A stretch of 33,178 nucleotides of DNA from Chrysochromulina tobinii (lineage: Eukaryota > Haptophyta > Prymnesiales > Chrysochromulinaceae): assembly GCA_001275005.1 (NCBI GenBank), contig JWZX01002901.1, positions 1 through 33,178 on the forward strand. The letters are read 5' to 3'. The notes beneath the pieces were generated by a model. It saw only the letters and a program-made list of their open reading frames with translations. It had not been told where the DNA came from and ran no database searches. This document shows positions 16,803 through 26,768 of this stretch, in pieces; position 1 is the stretch's first letter; every line of letters begins with the position of its first letter. The position numbers and the translations under genes were made by a program.

Positions 16803-17846
16803 TCATTGGCTCACCTCGTGGCACACCCGGCGCCACTCCTCGAGCTCTCGAGCGGCTTGATCCTTCGAGATTGGGGCCATGTACTGCGGTCGCCACATCC
16901 TCCGTGCCCTCGAGCAGAAGCCGACGTTTTGGACGCCATTGAGATGGGCAGATGCCTCTAACAGGGCCGCAAGGCCCTTGCCGCAGTCCGTTGCACAGCC
17001 CGGTCCGCAGCCCTTGGGTTTGCGGGCATACGGTGTTTCATGCCGTATTTTCTCTTTGGGGCGCGTGTGCGTGCGCATGTGCGTACGCTTGTGCATCGTG
17101 AGGTCGCTCGACGTTGGGAAGCGCTTGTCGCAGTTCTCGTTGTCGCAGCCATACGGTCTCTCACCCGTATGCGTGCGCTGGTGCGACTTGAGGTTGCTCG
17201 CTTGCGAGAAACTCTTGCCACAGCCCTCATAGTCGCAGGCATATGGCTTCTCACCCGTGTGCGTGCGCATGTGCGTCGCCCGGTGGGTTGTGTCCATGAA
17301 ACGCATGTCGCAGCCTTCAAACTCGCAGGCAAACAGCCTCTCACCCGTATGTGTGCGCGTGTGTGTCCTGAGGTTGCTTGATTGCGAGAAGCGTTTGCCG
17401 CAACCCTCGTAGTCGCAAGTATACGGCAGGTCGTTGGTGTGCGTGCGCTTGTGCGTCGTCAGGTGGCTCGAGTACGAGAAGCTCTTGAGACAGCCCTCAT
17501 AGTCGCAGGGAAACGGCTTGTCGCCAGTGTGCACGATCCCATGCCTCTTGAGATCATATCGCTTCAAGAAGCTCTTGCCGCAGCCATCGTGCGCGCAGAC
17601 GAACAACTTGTAGGATACTATCGGGTGCACCTCCGGCAAAGGGTCGGGAGGCAAGGTCGGGTCCACGTCCATGGAGGCGTCTCCGGTCTTCGGCGGACCC
17701 GGACCAGACGGCGTCTCAATTTGCGCGGGGGGGAAATTCGTGGCCGGATTTGGATTTCTCGCGCACTCATAAACACGTGGTCGCTTTTTTAGCCGCTGAG
17801 GAACTTCACTCGCCGACGGAGCCGTCGGCGTGTGTAAGAAGAGCAA
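16803..17846 (-). CDS. C2H2 zinc-finger protein (six fingers, TFIIIA-like spacing)
   Basis: The ORF encodes 347 residues. Six C2H2 fingers start at Cys84, 114, 144, 174, 204 and 234, exactly 30 residues apart, each Cx4Cx12Hx3H with TGEKP-type linkers (HTGDKPF, HTGERPY). Cx4C spacing with 30-residue pitch resembles TFIIIA and related finger proteins that bind DNA and sometimes RNA. The N-terminal 80 residues are Pro-rich; Met59 (codon 17670-17672, MDVDPTL) is a possible start because the upstream codons overlap a 9-bp inverted repeat at 17811-17830. The C-terminus (about 260-347) has a Cys-rich patch ([13 protein letters not shown]) and a helical end. It is probably nuclear. It lies 61 bp downstream of the phosphatase gene on the same strand, very tight for separate genes. 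Confidence 0.9.
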   Translation of the reverse strand: MLFLHTPTAPSASEVPQRLKKRPRVYECARNPNPATNFPPAQIETPSGPGPPKTGDASMDVDPTLPPDPLPEVHPIVSYKLFVCAHDGCGKSFLKRYDLKRHGIVHTGDKPFPCDYEGCLKSFSYSSHLTTHKRTHTNDLPYTCDYEGCGKRFSQSSNLRTHTRTHTGERLFACEFEGCDMRFMDTTHRATHMRTHTGEKPYACDYEGCGKSFSQASNLKSHQRTHTGERPYGCDNENCDKRFPTSSDLTMHKRTHMRTHTRPKEKIRHETPYARKPKGCGPGCATDCGKGLAALLEASAHLNGVQNVGFCSRARRMWRPQYMAPISKDQAARELEEWRRVCHEVSQ

Positions 17847-17907
17847 TAATCAGCCTGCGCTGCGCGCGAGGGGCGCGGGGTCCGGCGGCATATATGCCTG
17901 CGCGCTT

Positions 17908-19119
17908 TCAACGCAGCTCGAGCTTCTCCTCCTGGTCGGGCTCGGCATCCTCGCCCTCCATGTGCACGACGTGCACCGACCAGCTGTCCATGCCCTTGGC
18001 AGCCCTCTCCAAGCGGACGACTTGCCCCTCGCACGCGGCAGTGCGCTGAGGGCAAGAGGGCGAGGGCGGTGCGCGAGCGGACGGATCACAATAATAGTTC
18101 CCCGAAGCGCGGAAGGAACGTCCGAGTGCAGAGTCGAGCGCGACGAAGGCGCCCCCACACTGCACACGGACGTCATTCGCTGGCGTGTGGCCCACGGCGA
18201 TACGTCGGAGTCCAAGCGTGCTGAGCACGCGCACCACGCGGGCACATCCGCGCCGCTGGTCATGGAGCCCGCGGTACTCGACGAGAGAGGAGACGGCCTC
18301 GAGGGCTGCGGACTGGGCGAGGGCGGCGGCGGCAGCAGCGTCCGAGGCAGCGGTGGAGGGGTCCTCGCCAGTGGAGGCCGCCGCCCATGTCGCATTGTGC
18401 CATGCCTCGTGAAGGTATGATGCGAGCCCGGCGGCGGAGCTGATGTGATGCTCATCAAGCAAGGCTGGCGGCACGCCCCCATGGACGAAGAGCGTGTCGC
18501 CGAGCACGGCCGTCACCGGCCTCTGCTGCAGCCACGCGCCGAGCGGCGTGCTCGGCGCGACGCCCGCAAGGTACGCTGCCTGCCACCGCTTCAGATGCTC
18601 GGTGGTCTCGCGCTGCGCGTCCGCTGCCACGAAGTGCACAATCGAGTGCGGATGGTCAGGAGCCATCCTCACCTTCGCTTGCAGCCCCTGGGCATACACC
18701 TCCTGCAACGCCGCGTACAGCGCAGACAGCGTGCGCTGCTCGGCCTCAGACGGACTCCCACCGATGGCACCTGACAGCCATGAAGAGTACTGCGCCGGGT
18801 GGGCTGCCGCGTAGGCGTAATCGAGGTAGCGGTCGCCGGGTTGGCGGGTGCGATCAATTAAGAGATTGAGCTCGTGATTGCCCAGGAGAGCGGTCACGCG
18901 CTCAGGGAACTCCACCGTGAGGCGATGCACCAGCTCGAGCACGGCTCGTGAGTCGGGCCCCTTGTCTATGTAATCTCCCAAGAAGATGAGGCGCGATCGC
19001 TCATCGAGCCACTGCCAGGACGTGAGGTTGACCGCGCCGGTGCGACGCAGCCACGCGCGAGCGCAGTGCACGTCACCGTGCAGGTCGCCGATGGCCCAGA
19101 TGACGTCGGCCATGGCCAT
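17908..19119 (-). CDS. Calcineurin-like metallophosphatase
   Basis: This ORF encodes 403 residues. The five metallophosphatase blocks are all present: GDLHGD (11-16), GDYIDKGPD (48-56), GNHE (80-83), FVHGG near 212-216 and GHTP near 316-319. Together they bind two metal ions and hydrolyse phosphate esters. The arrangement resembles Shewanella-like and other bacterial-type PPP phosphatases rather than PP1/PP2A. An Ala-rich insertion lies near residues 250-275. The last 50 residues are acidic and probably disordered. Met1 and Met3 are alternative starts immediately before the first strand (DVIWAIGDLHGD), so no signal peptide exists and the enzyme is likely cytosolic or nuclear. The target is unknown. 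Confidence 0.85.
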   Translation of the reverse strand: MAMADVIWAIGDLHGDVHCARAWLRRTGAVNLTSWQWLDERSRLIFLGDYIDKGPDSRAVLELVHRLTVEFPERVTALLGNHELNLLIDRTRQPGDRYLDYAYAAAHPAQYSSWLSGAIGGSPSEAEQRTLSALYAALQEVYAQGLQAKVRMAPDHPHSIVHFVAADAQRETTEHLKRWQAAYLAGVAPSTPLGAWLQQRPVTAVLGDTLFVHGGVPPALLDEHHISSAAGLASYLHEAWHNATWAAASTGEDPSTAASDAAAAAALAQSAALEAVSSLVEYRGLHDQRRGCARVVRVLSTLGLRRIAVGHTPANDVRVQCGGAFVALDSALGRSFRASGNYYCDPSARAPPSPSCPQRTAACEGQVVRLERAAKGMDSWSVHVVHMEGEDAEPDQEEKLELR

Positions 19120-19391
19120 TTGTCTCCACGAGGAGCGAAGACGACGCGTGAGCCTGGTGTGAACGTGAAATCAGCAACTTAGCTACCGTTGCTAGCTTGA
19201 CATTATCCGCTAGTCTGACATGGAATCATACATGTGGACGTGCCCTTACGGTAGGAAGGTGGATCAAGACACAAGCGGTGGCCGAAGGGCAGCCGGGGCC
19301 GATCCGAGCTCCGAGATCGGCAGCGTCAAACCCTCACTCCGAGTATTAACAGCCCATTCACACTGAATCACTGATTCACATCCTCAGAAAA
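19120..19391. promoter_or_regulatory. Divergent spacer between phosphatase and FkbM-like genes
   Basis: This 272-bp spacer contains no ORF of note. TTGACATTATCCGCTAGTCTGACATGG near 19197-19222 holds two TGACAT words 19 bp apart (quoted text is two overlapping motifs: TTGACATTATCC and TAGTCTGACATGG). TTCACACTGAATCAC-TGATTCAC near 19356 is a near-direct repeat. No CCAAT module like those at 7622 and 11103 was found. Confidence 0.3.
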
Positions 19392-20787
19392 ATGCTTCTC
19401 TCTTTGCCAGCGGGGCCGGCGCGCGCCTCGGTTTCAGTCTAACGACCGCCTATCGGGACCGAACGCCAACTGCATTGCCGGGATTCTGCCGCAAGACCCA
19501 GGATAACGACGACAGCGACTGCGACGCTGATGACAACGGCTCCTGGAGCATTTTGAATGCCACGAGCTGGTCGCAGCTTCGTGCCGAGTGCGTGCGCCGC
19601 TGCAAATTATGCCGGCAGTGTAAGTACATCTCATACTCGTTGACCTACCACGATTGCTCGTGGTACACGGACTGCAATCTCGACAAATTGCAAACCAAGG
19701 GGGTGCCGACAATGGATATGCGTACAGAGATGATGGTGGACAATGTGGCCGCCGGGGTGACTCCTGCGCGCAGCGGCAGCAGGAAGCTTCGTCCGTCGCA
19801 GTTGCTGCCGACATTGGAGTGGGCGCAGATGCTTGCCGCAGCCGTGGCGCGCCGTCGGCCCCGCTTGAGCCCACCGCTCCTCATGCAGATCGGCGCCAAC
19901 GATCACTCCCAGGACGCTGATGGCGGCGACGTCGCCCCCCAGCTGCTCGCCTTGGGTGGCGTAGGCGGCCGTGGTCGTGGAGGATGGCGAGGCGTGCTGG
20001 TCGAGCCGATGCCCGCGACCTTCGAACGTCTGCAGGAGCGATACCGCGCCCACGACGGCGTGCGCTGCGTGAGGGCAATATCCGCGGCCCTGTGCCGTAA
20101 GAGACGACGATCTGAAGGCGTTGAGTTTTGGGGCATCGACGTGTCGAATGCGACGGGCCTGTGGGGAAGCCTGCACGCAGACGCGCGGTGTGCTCTCGGG
20201 GATGCGGAGGCCGGATACGTGACGGAGCTCTCGTCGCTCGCAAAGGCCCACGTGCTCTTTCAGCTCGGCGCGCTCGACACACCACCGCTCTCGACGCGTG
20301 TGTGTGCGCGATGCGCCACGAAACTCGGGAGGGCAGAGCTCGCCAACAGCCACTGCCTGCGCAGCATCGACGAGGCGCTGAGGCGCGTCTACGTACCATG
20401 CCTCGACTGGCAGCAAGCGCTCCAGTCGGAGCCTGCCATTCATTTACTGCTGATCGACGCCGAGGGCTTTGATGACGAAGTGCTCGACCACTTCCCCTTT
20501 TCTTCGATGGGCTCTCAGTATGGGCCTCACGGCGGCCGCAGTGGCCTTGGCGTCGGCAGCCGTGTCCTAGCGGACGAGGCCCATGGCTACGCTGCCGTAT
20601 TCCGGCCCATCCCCTTGCCACGTGGCGGGTGGTCTTTGAGGCGGCACGCATGACGCGGGAGCGTTTCGCGAGAGCGGCGGCACGTCTGCTGAGCGCTGGC
20701 TACCGATCGATCAGCGGCGGCTACGGGTCGATGCAGTCGGTGTGGCACCTTCTCAACTCGTCCGAGACAACCATCCTCGGCCAATGA
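19392..20787 (+). CDS. FkbM-family methyltransferase with N-terminal PAN/Apple-like domain
   Basis: Coding sense is clear from about 19502 to 20517. A Cys-rich segment (WSQLRAECVRRC, KLCRQCKYISYS, CSWYTDCNL) looks like a PAN/Apple module, suggesting a secreted or lumenal protein. LLMQIGAND is the SAM-binding motif I, GVLVEPMPATFERL is motif II, and LLIDAEGFDDEVL is the FkbM hallmark. The open frame then runs to 20653, but a different frame (TWRVVFEAARMTRERFA to TTILGQ, stop 20785-20787) looks like the real C-terminus. A 53-bp intron at 20518-20570 (GTATGG to CCTAG) joins them in frame. The 5' end lacks an in-frame ATG; a first exon 19392-19430 plus an intron 19431-19501 (GT-AG) would supply one. 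Both introns are proposals. Confidence 0.65.
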
Positions 20788-21861
20788 GTGCGCCATCCGT
20801 TCATGTTGAGAACTGCGGGACTTCGAGAAAGATTCAAACGCCAGCAACGGCGTGTTGGCCCTCGTCGCATCCGATCGATGACAGCGCACGGGTCGTCCGC
20901 CCACCTACGCGCTTACGCTTTAGCCGTTGGCGTTGCCCGCGCCCGTCGCCACACTGTCGTGGCGCGAGCCCGGCGAATACTATAGTCTGCTCCCCTCGTA
21001 CCGCGCCGTCCTGAGCGTCGTCCTGCTCCTTGTCTCCTGAATTGATGAGCCCTCGCGCCGTGGTGCGCGGGCGCGCGTGGCTCGAGCCGCTCACGCCGAA
21101 GTCATGCAAGGCCGTGTATCGCGTCGAGATCGAGGTGCGTCGAGCGTGGCGGCGGCGACGGCTAGTGTCGGCCAGTCGGCGGCAGCCCCGCGGGCCCCAG
21201 CCCTAAGCGCTAAGCTACGCTACGCATACCGTACGGTAGCGACGCGCGATATCGTTATCGAATCTTATGCCAATCGTCCGATTACGTAAATCGGAATTGT
21301 TTCCGTTTTCCGAATGTATCGACTTGAAATCAGCTTGATAAGATACCGTACCGCCGGCGGTATTGCGCGCGCCCCAGCCCGGTTCGCCGGTCCGTCGCGC
21401 GGTCGGCGCCCGCGGTACCGCGATACATTCCGGTAACGCGGTGTACCGGGTACAAGTTGTTCGGTCTAACCCGTAACTGAGACCAAGATGCCGAAACTAT
21501 CCGTCTAGATACCTCATGGTTGGTGGTAATCGTAATGGCACGCGCATGGATGGTGCTCGCACGGCGAAAGAAGAGAAGAAACCAGAGCGCATGCACAACG
21601 CATGGTGCTGTGCTGAGCAACTTCTCTCACCCCCCATACATGGTAGATCCTAGTGGCATTGCGACATGGCCTCCATGGCCCCGTTGCTGCTCGGTGTGGT
21701 GATGCGATCGCTATGCTGATGCGATGGGTCATGGCATGCGCTGTGTCCCATATCATGCGTCACGGTATGGTGTGTAGCTTTCCCAATGGGCAGATCACCC
21801 CCCAAAATGTATGTGTTGCCTTCGCCTTCGGTGCCTGGCCTGGACGGGGGCACGCGGTGGC
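20788..21861. other. Convergent spacer of about 1.07 kb, CpG/TACCG-rich, no gene
   Basis: This lies between the 3' ends of the FkbM-like and HTH genes. From about 21,100 to 21,500 it is rich in CG, CGGTA and TACCG words, with the palindrome TACCGTACGGTA at 21227-21238 and GGTGTACCGGGTAC near 21440. The rest is mixed sequence with ATGG-rich text near 21,600-21,790. ORFs up to about 100 codons occur on both strands without recognisable features. Confidence 0.45.
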
Positions 21862-22629
21862 TCAGAAGGGCACCTGCTGCTGTGCGGCGAACTTTTGGAT
21901 CCATTTGCGCAGCTGGCACGGCTCGACGCCGGGGTAGCGCGAGCACGTGGGCTTGATGCGCGCGCCTTCGGGGCAGCGCATCGCCTCACGGACTACCTGC
22001 TCCTTGAAGTCGTCGTCGTAGCGCGCGCGCTTGGAGCCCAGCTTGGAGGCCTTGGAGGCCTTGGGCGCGCTGCCGATGCCGCTATTGCAGCTCGTGCTGC
22101 TCAGGCTGCGGGTGCTGGGCAGGATCGCGCCGTTGCTGATGGAGGCGATCTGCGCTTGCTGCGGCCGATGCTCGGTCACGCTGTGGTAGGCGGGGCGCTT
22201 GCCGAGCACGGTGCCGACGACGGGGGTCTTGGCAATCTTGGACGCAATGCTGTCATACGCGTTGTCGCGCAGCGCTGCCACCGACCGGCCGACAAAGCGC
22301 GCCGGCTTGGGCGACGGCACAGGCACGGGCGAGTGCAACAGCGACGGCATCAGGGGCAGGGAGCCGAAGATGACGGGTTGGGCCATGTGGACTGGCATGG
22401 TCCACGTAAAGGGCCCCGGCACGTACATCGGCGGCGGCGGCTTTAAGCGCGCCTCCTGCTCCTGGTGGGCTGCGGCAGATGCAGACAGGAGAGCCCGGAT
22501 GGCGACGTCCTCGCTCGCCGACAGGCTGGCCAATGCGGACGCGGTGCTTTCGCTGGGGATGTCACCGGGGGCGAGCGGAGGCATCGGCACCATCGGGAGG
22601 GCGTTATACGCGAGATACGTGGCCGTCAT
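21862..22629 (-). CDS. Helix-turn-helix (psq/homeodomain-like) DNA-binding protein
   Basis: The frame is open from 22836, but the Met at 22627-22629 (MTATYLAYNAL) is preferred: the 69 codons before it look unrelated and lie close to the RPA2 stop. This gives 255 residues. The last 55 residues (KRARYDDDFKEQVVREAM, then ARIKPTCSRYPGVEPCQLRKWI) form a helix-turn-helix like those of Pipsqueak, CENP-B or IS3-type transposase N-termini, with RKWI as the recognition helix. The middle is Pro/Met-rich and disordered. Domesticated transposase-type HTH proteins are common in algae, but no catalytic domain is present, so transcription factor or remnant are both open. Its start is 203 bp from the end of RPA2 on the same strand. 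Confidence 0.6.
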   Translation of the reverse strand: MTATYLAYNALPMVPMPPLAPGDIPSESTASALASLSASEDVAIRALLSASAAAHQEQEARLKPPPPMYVPGPFTWTMPVHMAQPVIFGSLPLMPSLLHSPVPVPSPKPARFVGRSVAALRDNAYDSIASKIAKTPVVGTVLGKRPAYHSVTEHRPQQAQIASISNGAILPSTRSLSSTSCNSGIGSAPKASKASKLGSKRARYDDDFKEQVVREAMRCPEGARIKPTCSRYPGVEPCQLRKWIQKFAAQQQVPF

Positions 22630-22832
22630 GGGGTACGTGCACGTCAGGCGTCCAACGCGTGAGACCACTTGCTCCCCCGGGGAGCAGTGTCTAGAACCAA
22701 ATAAACAGGTTTCCTGAGATTCCTCTTCATCACATAATGAAATCTCGATATGAATCCCGTCGGATTCCCTATTCGTTGCAAACGTCGAAAAGGCGCCGCG
22801 GCGCCTGGCAGCTCTTAATCCGTCGCCTCGGC

Positions 22833-25800
22833 TCACCCTAGCTTCGGTCGAGTGCCGAGGCTGGTGCTGATGTTCATGGCGGCGAGCTCATTGCTCAGGT
22901 ACTGGAAGACGTAGGGGATGGTGAGCACATCCACTTCGCCCTTCCCCTCGCCGCACTGGCGGCACTGGGGCGCGCCGCGCGAGCCGCCGCTGTCGGCCGG
23001 CGTCATCATGGGTCCGAGGAGCGAGCCGCACTTGGCGCACACGAGGGTTTTGGCCTCATCCGAGCCGTGAAGCAGACGTTCCTGCACGATGAAGGACGTG
23101 CCGTGCGCGAGGAGTGCATCTCGTTCCATCTCGCCCAGCCGGATGCCGCCGTGCACCTTGCGCCCGTGGATCGGCTGCTTCGTCAACGGCTGGATCGGGC
23201 CCTTGGCGCGCACCTGATGAGGGAGGCAATCAATGGCCATCAATGGCAATCAATGGACTGCAAAGGGAGGAGCGTCGCGGCGAGCAGGGAGCGCCATCGC
23301 ACCTGATGAGGGAGGCAATCAATGGCAATCACTCGCAATCCATGGACTGCAAAGGGAGGAGCGTCGCGGCGAGCAGGGAGCGCCATCGCACCTGATGAGG
23401 GAGGCAATCCATCGCAATCACTCGCAATCCATGGACTGCAGGCACGCCGCGAGGGCCCCTTGGGCGCGCACCTGATCCTTGTCCGAGACCATGTGGCGGA
23501 GCCGTTGGTAGTAGACGATCCCCACAAAGATTTGCACCTCCATCTCCGTGCCGTACAGGCCCGAGTACATGGGCTCGGTCCCGTGGTATGCGTAGCCGCA
23601 AGCCCGCAGCTGCTCGCCAAAGTAGTCGACGGCGCGGTGCTTCTCCGAGAACCGGAAGGGAGTGGCCTCCTGCGCAACGCCGTGGCACGCGCCCGCCTTG
23701 CCCGCCATCGACTCGAGCAGCATGCCGATGGTCATGCGGGAGGGGAAGCCGTGCGGGTTGAAGAGGATGTCGGGCTGTAGCCCGGATTCTGTGAAGGGCA
23801 TGTTCTCGGCGGGCCAGAGGCGAGACATGACGCCCTTTTGGCCGTGCCGGCTGGCGAACTTGTCGCCCGGGATCGGGTTGCGGTTGATACGCAGCTTGAT
23901 CGTGGCCTTCTCGCACGGGGTGCCCTGCCCTTCGCCTCCGATGAGCCGAATCTCCTCCACGTAGACGTCCTCGCTCGTCTTCTTGTGCCGCTTGAGCATG
24001 TGTCGGCCGGTCGACTCGTCCACAATGGCGCAGAGCGGCTCGCCGTGCTTGACGAGCTGCCCGATGGCAGGGAAGCCATCCGGGCCGAGGGTGGGCTCGT
24101 ATAGGCGCGGGCCGCTCTGCCGGAGCAGCTCGTCGTTGTGATCGGTCCCCGCGGGCGGCGTGGGTGGCCCGTTAGGCTCGAGTGTGTTGCCGAAGCGGTG
24201 CGTGAGCGGCTCGCCCGGCCGTCGCATCTCGCGCAGATCGATGGTCACGTTGAGGTACACGGAGCCGTGCCCGAAGCCGCGCTCGTACGACATCTTGTTG
24301 ATGCACATCGCATCCTCCATGTCGTACCCCGTGTATGAGATGACGGCGACCACCGCGTTCGCTCCGTTCGGGTACTCGTCGAGGGCGTACTCGTCGTATG
24401 AGCGGTTGCGCACGATCGGCGATTGCGGCGTCTGCAGCTTATACACCTTCGTGTCGACGCGGTGCGGATGATTCTGGTACGGCGTGCCCATTGTCTGCTT
24501 GCCCATCTGGCACTGGTACATGTTGCGCGGCGACTGGTTGAAGTCGCAAAAGGGGGTGAGTGACGAGACGACCGAGAAGAGCTGCGTGGGGTCGAGCTCG
24601 TAGTGCGAGGTGATCTTGGGCTTGTAGTCCTCGATCGCGTACGCGATGCGCAGCGTGGTCTGCTCCAGTGGCCCGATGAGCTCCGTCGCCCCGAGCCAAG
24701 CGTTCTGAACGGGCCGTAGGAAGCGAGCGGCCGTTGACGCGAGGAAGAGAGCGGGCCACGTACCTCCCTTGGTCGCACTCACGAGCGCGACTTCGAGGGA
24801 GGCGAGCGTGCGCTGCAGCAGCGCGCTCGCCGCCGCGGCCGCGCTGCCGGCGCCGCCCTCGTCGGCGCCATCGCCGCCGCCGCCGCCCTCGTCGAGCTGA
24901 CCGATCGCGGAGGCGCAGCGCAGCTTATGTCGCCGGAGCGCTGCCGTGAGCTCTTGTGCGGCGTCCACGTGCACGCGTCCAATGAGCATCGCATCCAGAA
25001 GGATGGGCAGGTATGAAGCGGAGGGGAGTGTGGCACCCAAGGGCAGCAGCACCGCGCCCGCGCCCGCGAGGGTCGGAGCGAGCGCGGCGAGCACTTCTGA
25101 CCGATCGGATGCATGCTGCACGACCGAGCAGTTGCGCGAGAGATGGTTGAGCAGTCCACAGGGTGAGCCGTCCGGGGTGTGCACCGGGCACAAGAAGCCC
25201 CACGAGTCGGGCAGCAGCTTGCGCACGGTCGTGGTGCGCAGCTGGGTGAAGAAGGCCCCGCGATGGATGGAGCGAAAGTGCGAGATGTACCGCCAGAAAT
25301 TGAGTCTCTCCGCCACGATGGTGAAGCCCGCGGTCTGCTGAAGGTCGAGGCCCGTCTCGGACACGAGGTTCCCGGTGGCTAGGAAGTACTCAAGCTTCCG
25401 CCCGAGGTCATGCCGGCTTGCCGCCTTCTCGATGGTCGTCCGAAGCCACTTGTCATCGCTAAAGGAGGGCAGCGGCGCCTCCTTGTCCTTGGGGTTGCGC
25501 AGCTCGCGCTCCACCGCAGTCTTGATGTCTTGAAGCATGACGCTCAGCCTCTCCTTGCAGATCATCGCCCAGATCTGTCCTGGGAGGAGCACCTCCTGGT
25601 GGACGAGCGAGTCCGGGTTGTCCTGCGAGATCCGGCGCGCGCCGAGCGCGTACAGCTTCTGCAGCATCAGCACGAGGAGGTCCCACTTGGAAGAGAGACC
25701 ATCCGACGGCAGGTGCACGAATATGTGCCGGCGCAGCAGCAACTCCCCCGCCTCGACGGCGTTTGTGCGCTCCGAGGGGCGTAGCAGGTGACGGAACCGG

Positions 25801-26768
25801 TGGCCGAGGAAGGCGAGGCATTGGCGCTGCGAGAGCAGCGGCGTGTCGTACGCCGTGTGGTGCTCGCGCAGCATCTTCTGAATCCGGTCGCTCACGTACG
25901 AGTCTGACTCGTCACCGCCGAGTACGCGCGCGTAGATCTCGGCGTCGGAGCACTCGCGAAGCGCCTTGAGGAGCAGCACGACCGGCACGAAGAACTCCTG
26001 CTTCTGGATCGTCAAGCGCAGCGTCGCGCCGCCCGTCGTGAGCAGGTGCAGCCCCACTGTCTGTGAAGAGCCGTCGGGACGCACGCAACGGATCGACACG
26101 GCGTCGGCAGAGTAGTCGGCGCCGCGGTTCTTGAACGACGAGCGTGTGATGGCCATCGGGTGGTTGCGCCGCGGCGCGATCAGCAGCCGGATCGCGCGCT
26201 CGTTGCCGTTGCAGATGAAGTAGCCGCCATTCTCGCCCATCTCTTCGTGCTTCGCCGCCAGCTGCTTTCCCTTGAGACCATGCAAGTGGCAGAGCTTCGA
26301 GCGCACCATGATCGGCATGAGGCCGAGGCGCACCTCGATGCGCTCCGGGTCGCCCTCGCCCACCTGCACGCAGAACACCGCGCGGCACGGGCCCTTGTAC
26401 GTGCACGCGCGCTCGCGGCACTCGGCTGGGTAGAGTGGCCGAGCTGAGTCGAGCGAGCCTTGCTCACGCTTCTCGGGCTTGGCGATGGTCATCCGCTCGA
26501 GCCATACGCGCAGCCTAGGGCCGCCCGACGGGTGCTCCACCTCCTGCGCCTCGAGCCCGGCAATGCACCGGCGCAGGCCCTCGGTCAGGAAGTGGTCGAA
26601 CGAGTCCACGTGCGGCGCGAACAGATCCTTGAGCCGCTGGCGGGCCGCCGCAGGCGCAGGTTTGGAGGTGACGTTGCGAAAGGGTGGCGGCGGAGCCACC
26701 GCGGCGGTCGACGCCACAGTCGACAACCGGGCTGACATCGAGTCCGCAGTCCGCATGGCGGCCTCCAT
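22833..26768 (-). CDS. RPA2: DNA-directed RNA polymerase I second-largest subunit RPA2 (POLR1B), two exons
   Basis: This is the beta-like catalytic subunit of RNA polymerase I, which transcribes rRNA genes in the nucleolus. Exon 1 is 26768-23472 (1,099 codons) and exon 2 is 23213-22833 (126 codons plus stop), giving 1,225 residues, close to yeast RPA135. Pol I identity rests on RTTTVRKLLPDSWGFLCPVH near residue 510-530, with VHTPDG following, and on the C-terminal KQPIHGRKVHGGIR. GDKFASRHGQKGVMSRLWPA near 964 is the hybrid-binding domain, MGKQTMGTP lies near 760, and VYYQRLRHMVSDKDQ ends exon 1. GEMERDALLAHGTSF and a zinc site (CAKCG then CRQCG) follow in exon 2. A Gly/Asp-rich insertion sits near residue 625. 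The start ATG is followed by about 35 disordered residues. Confidence 0.95.
23211..23471 (-). repeat. RPA2 intron (23214-23471) made of three tandem units with CAG|GTG junctions
   Basis: On the plus strand CACCTGAT marks unit starts at 23211, 23300 and 23389, and again at the exon 1 end at 23469, giving units of 89, 89 and 80 bp that sum to 258 bp, the intron length. Units 1 and 2 are nearly identical; unit 3 shares the first half. Read on the coding strand each unit ends CCTCCCTCATCAG and is followed by GTGCG, so every unit boundary looks like a spliced AG|GT. The first unit starts GTGCGCGCCCAAGGGGCCC, and exon 2 starts GTGCGCGCCAAGGGCCC. This is the only intron in the gene. Confidence 0.92.

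Noticed and set aside
23211-23471. CRISPR-like array of repeats and spacers
   Set aside because: Units are whole tandem duplicates without distinct spacers, lie inside a eukaryotic intron, and have splice signals at their junctions.
23329-23916. Minus-strand ORFs overlapping RPA2 in other frames
   Set aside because: Shadows of the polymerase coding frame; no independent features.
22833-26768. Viral (giant-virus) or Pol II/III RNA polymerase subunit
   Set aside because: The RTTTVRKLLPDSWGFLCPVH block and the KQPIHGRKVHGG C-terminus match the Pol I form, and the gene has an intron and cellular neighbours.
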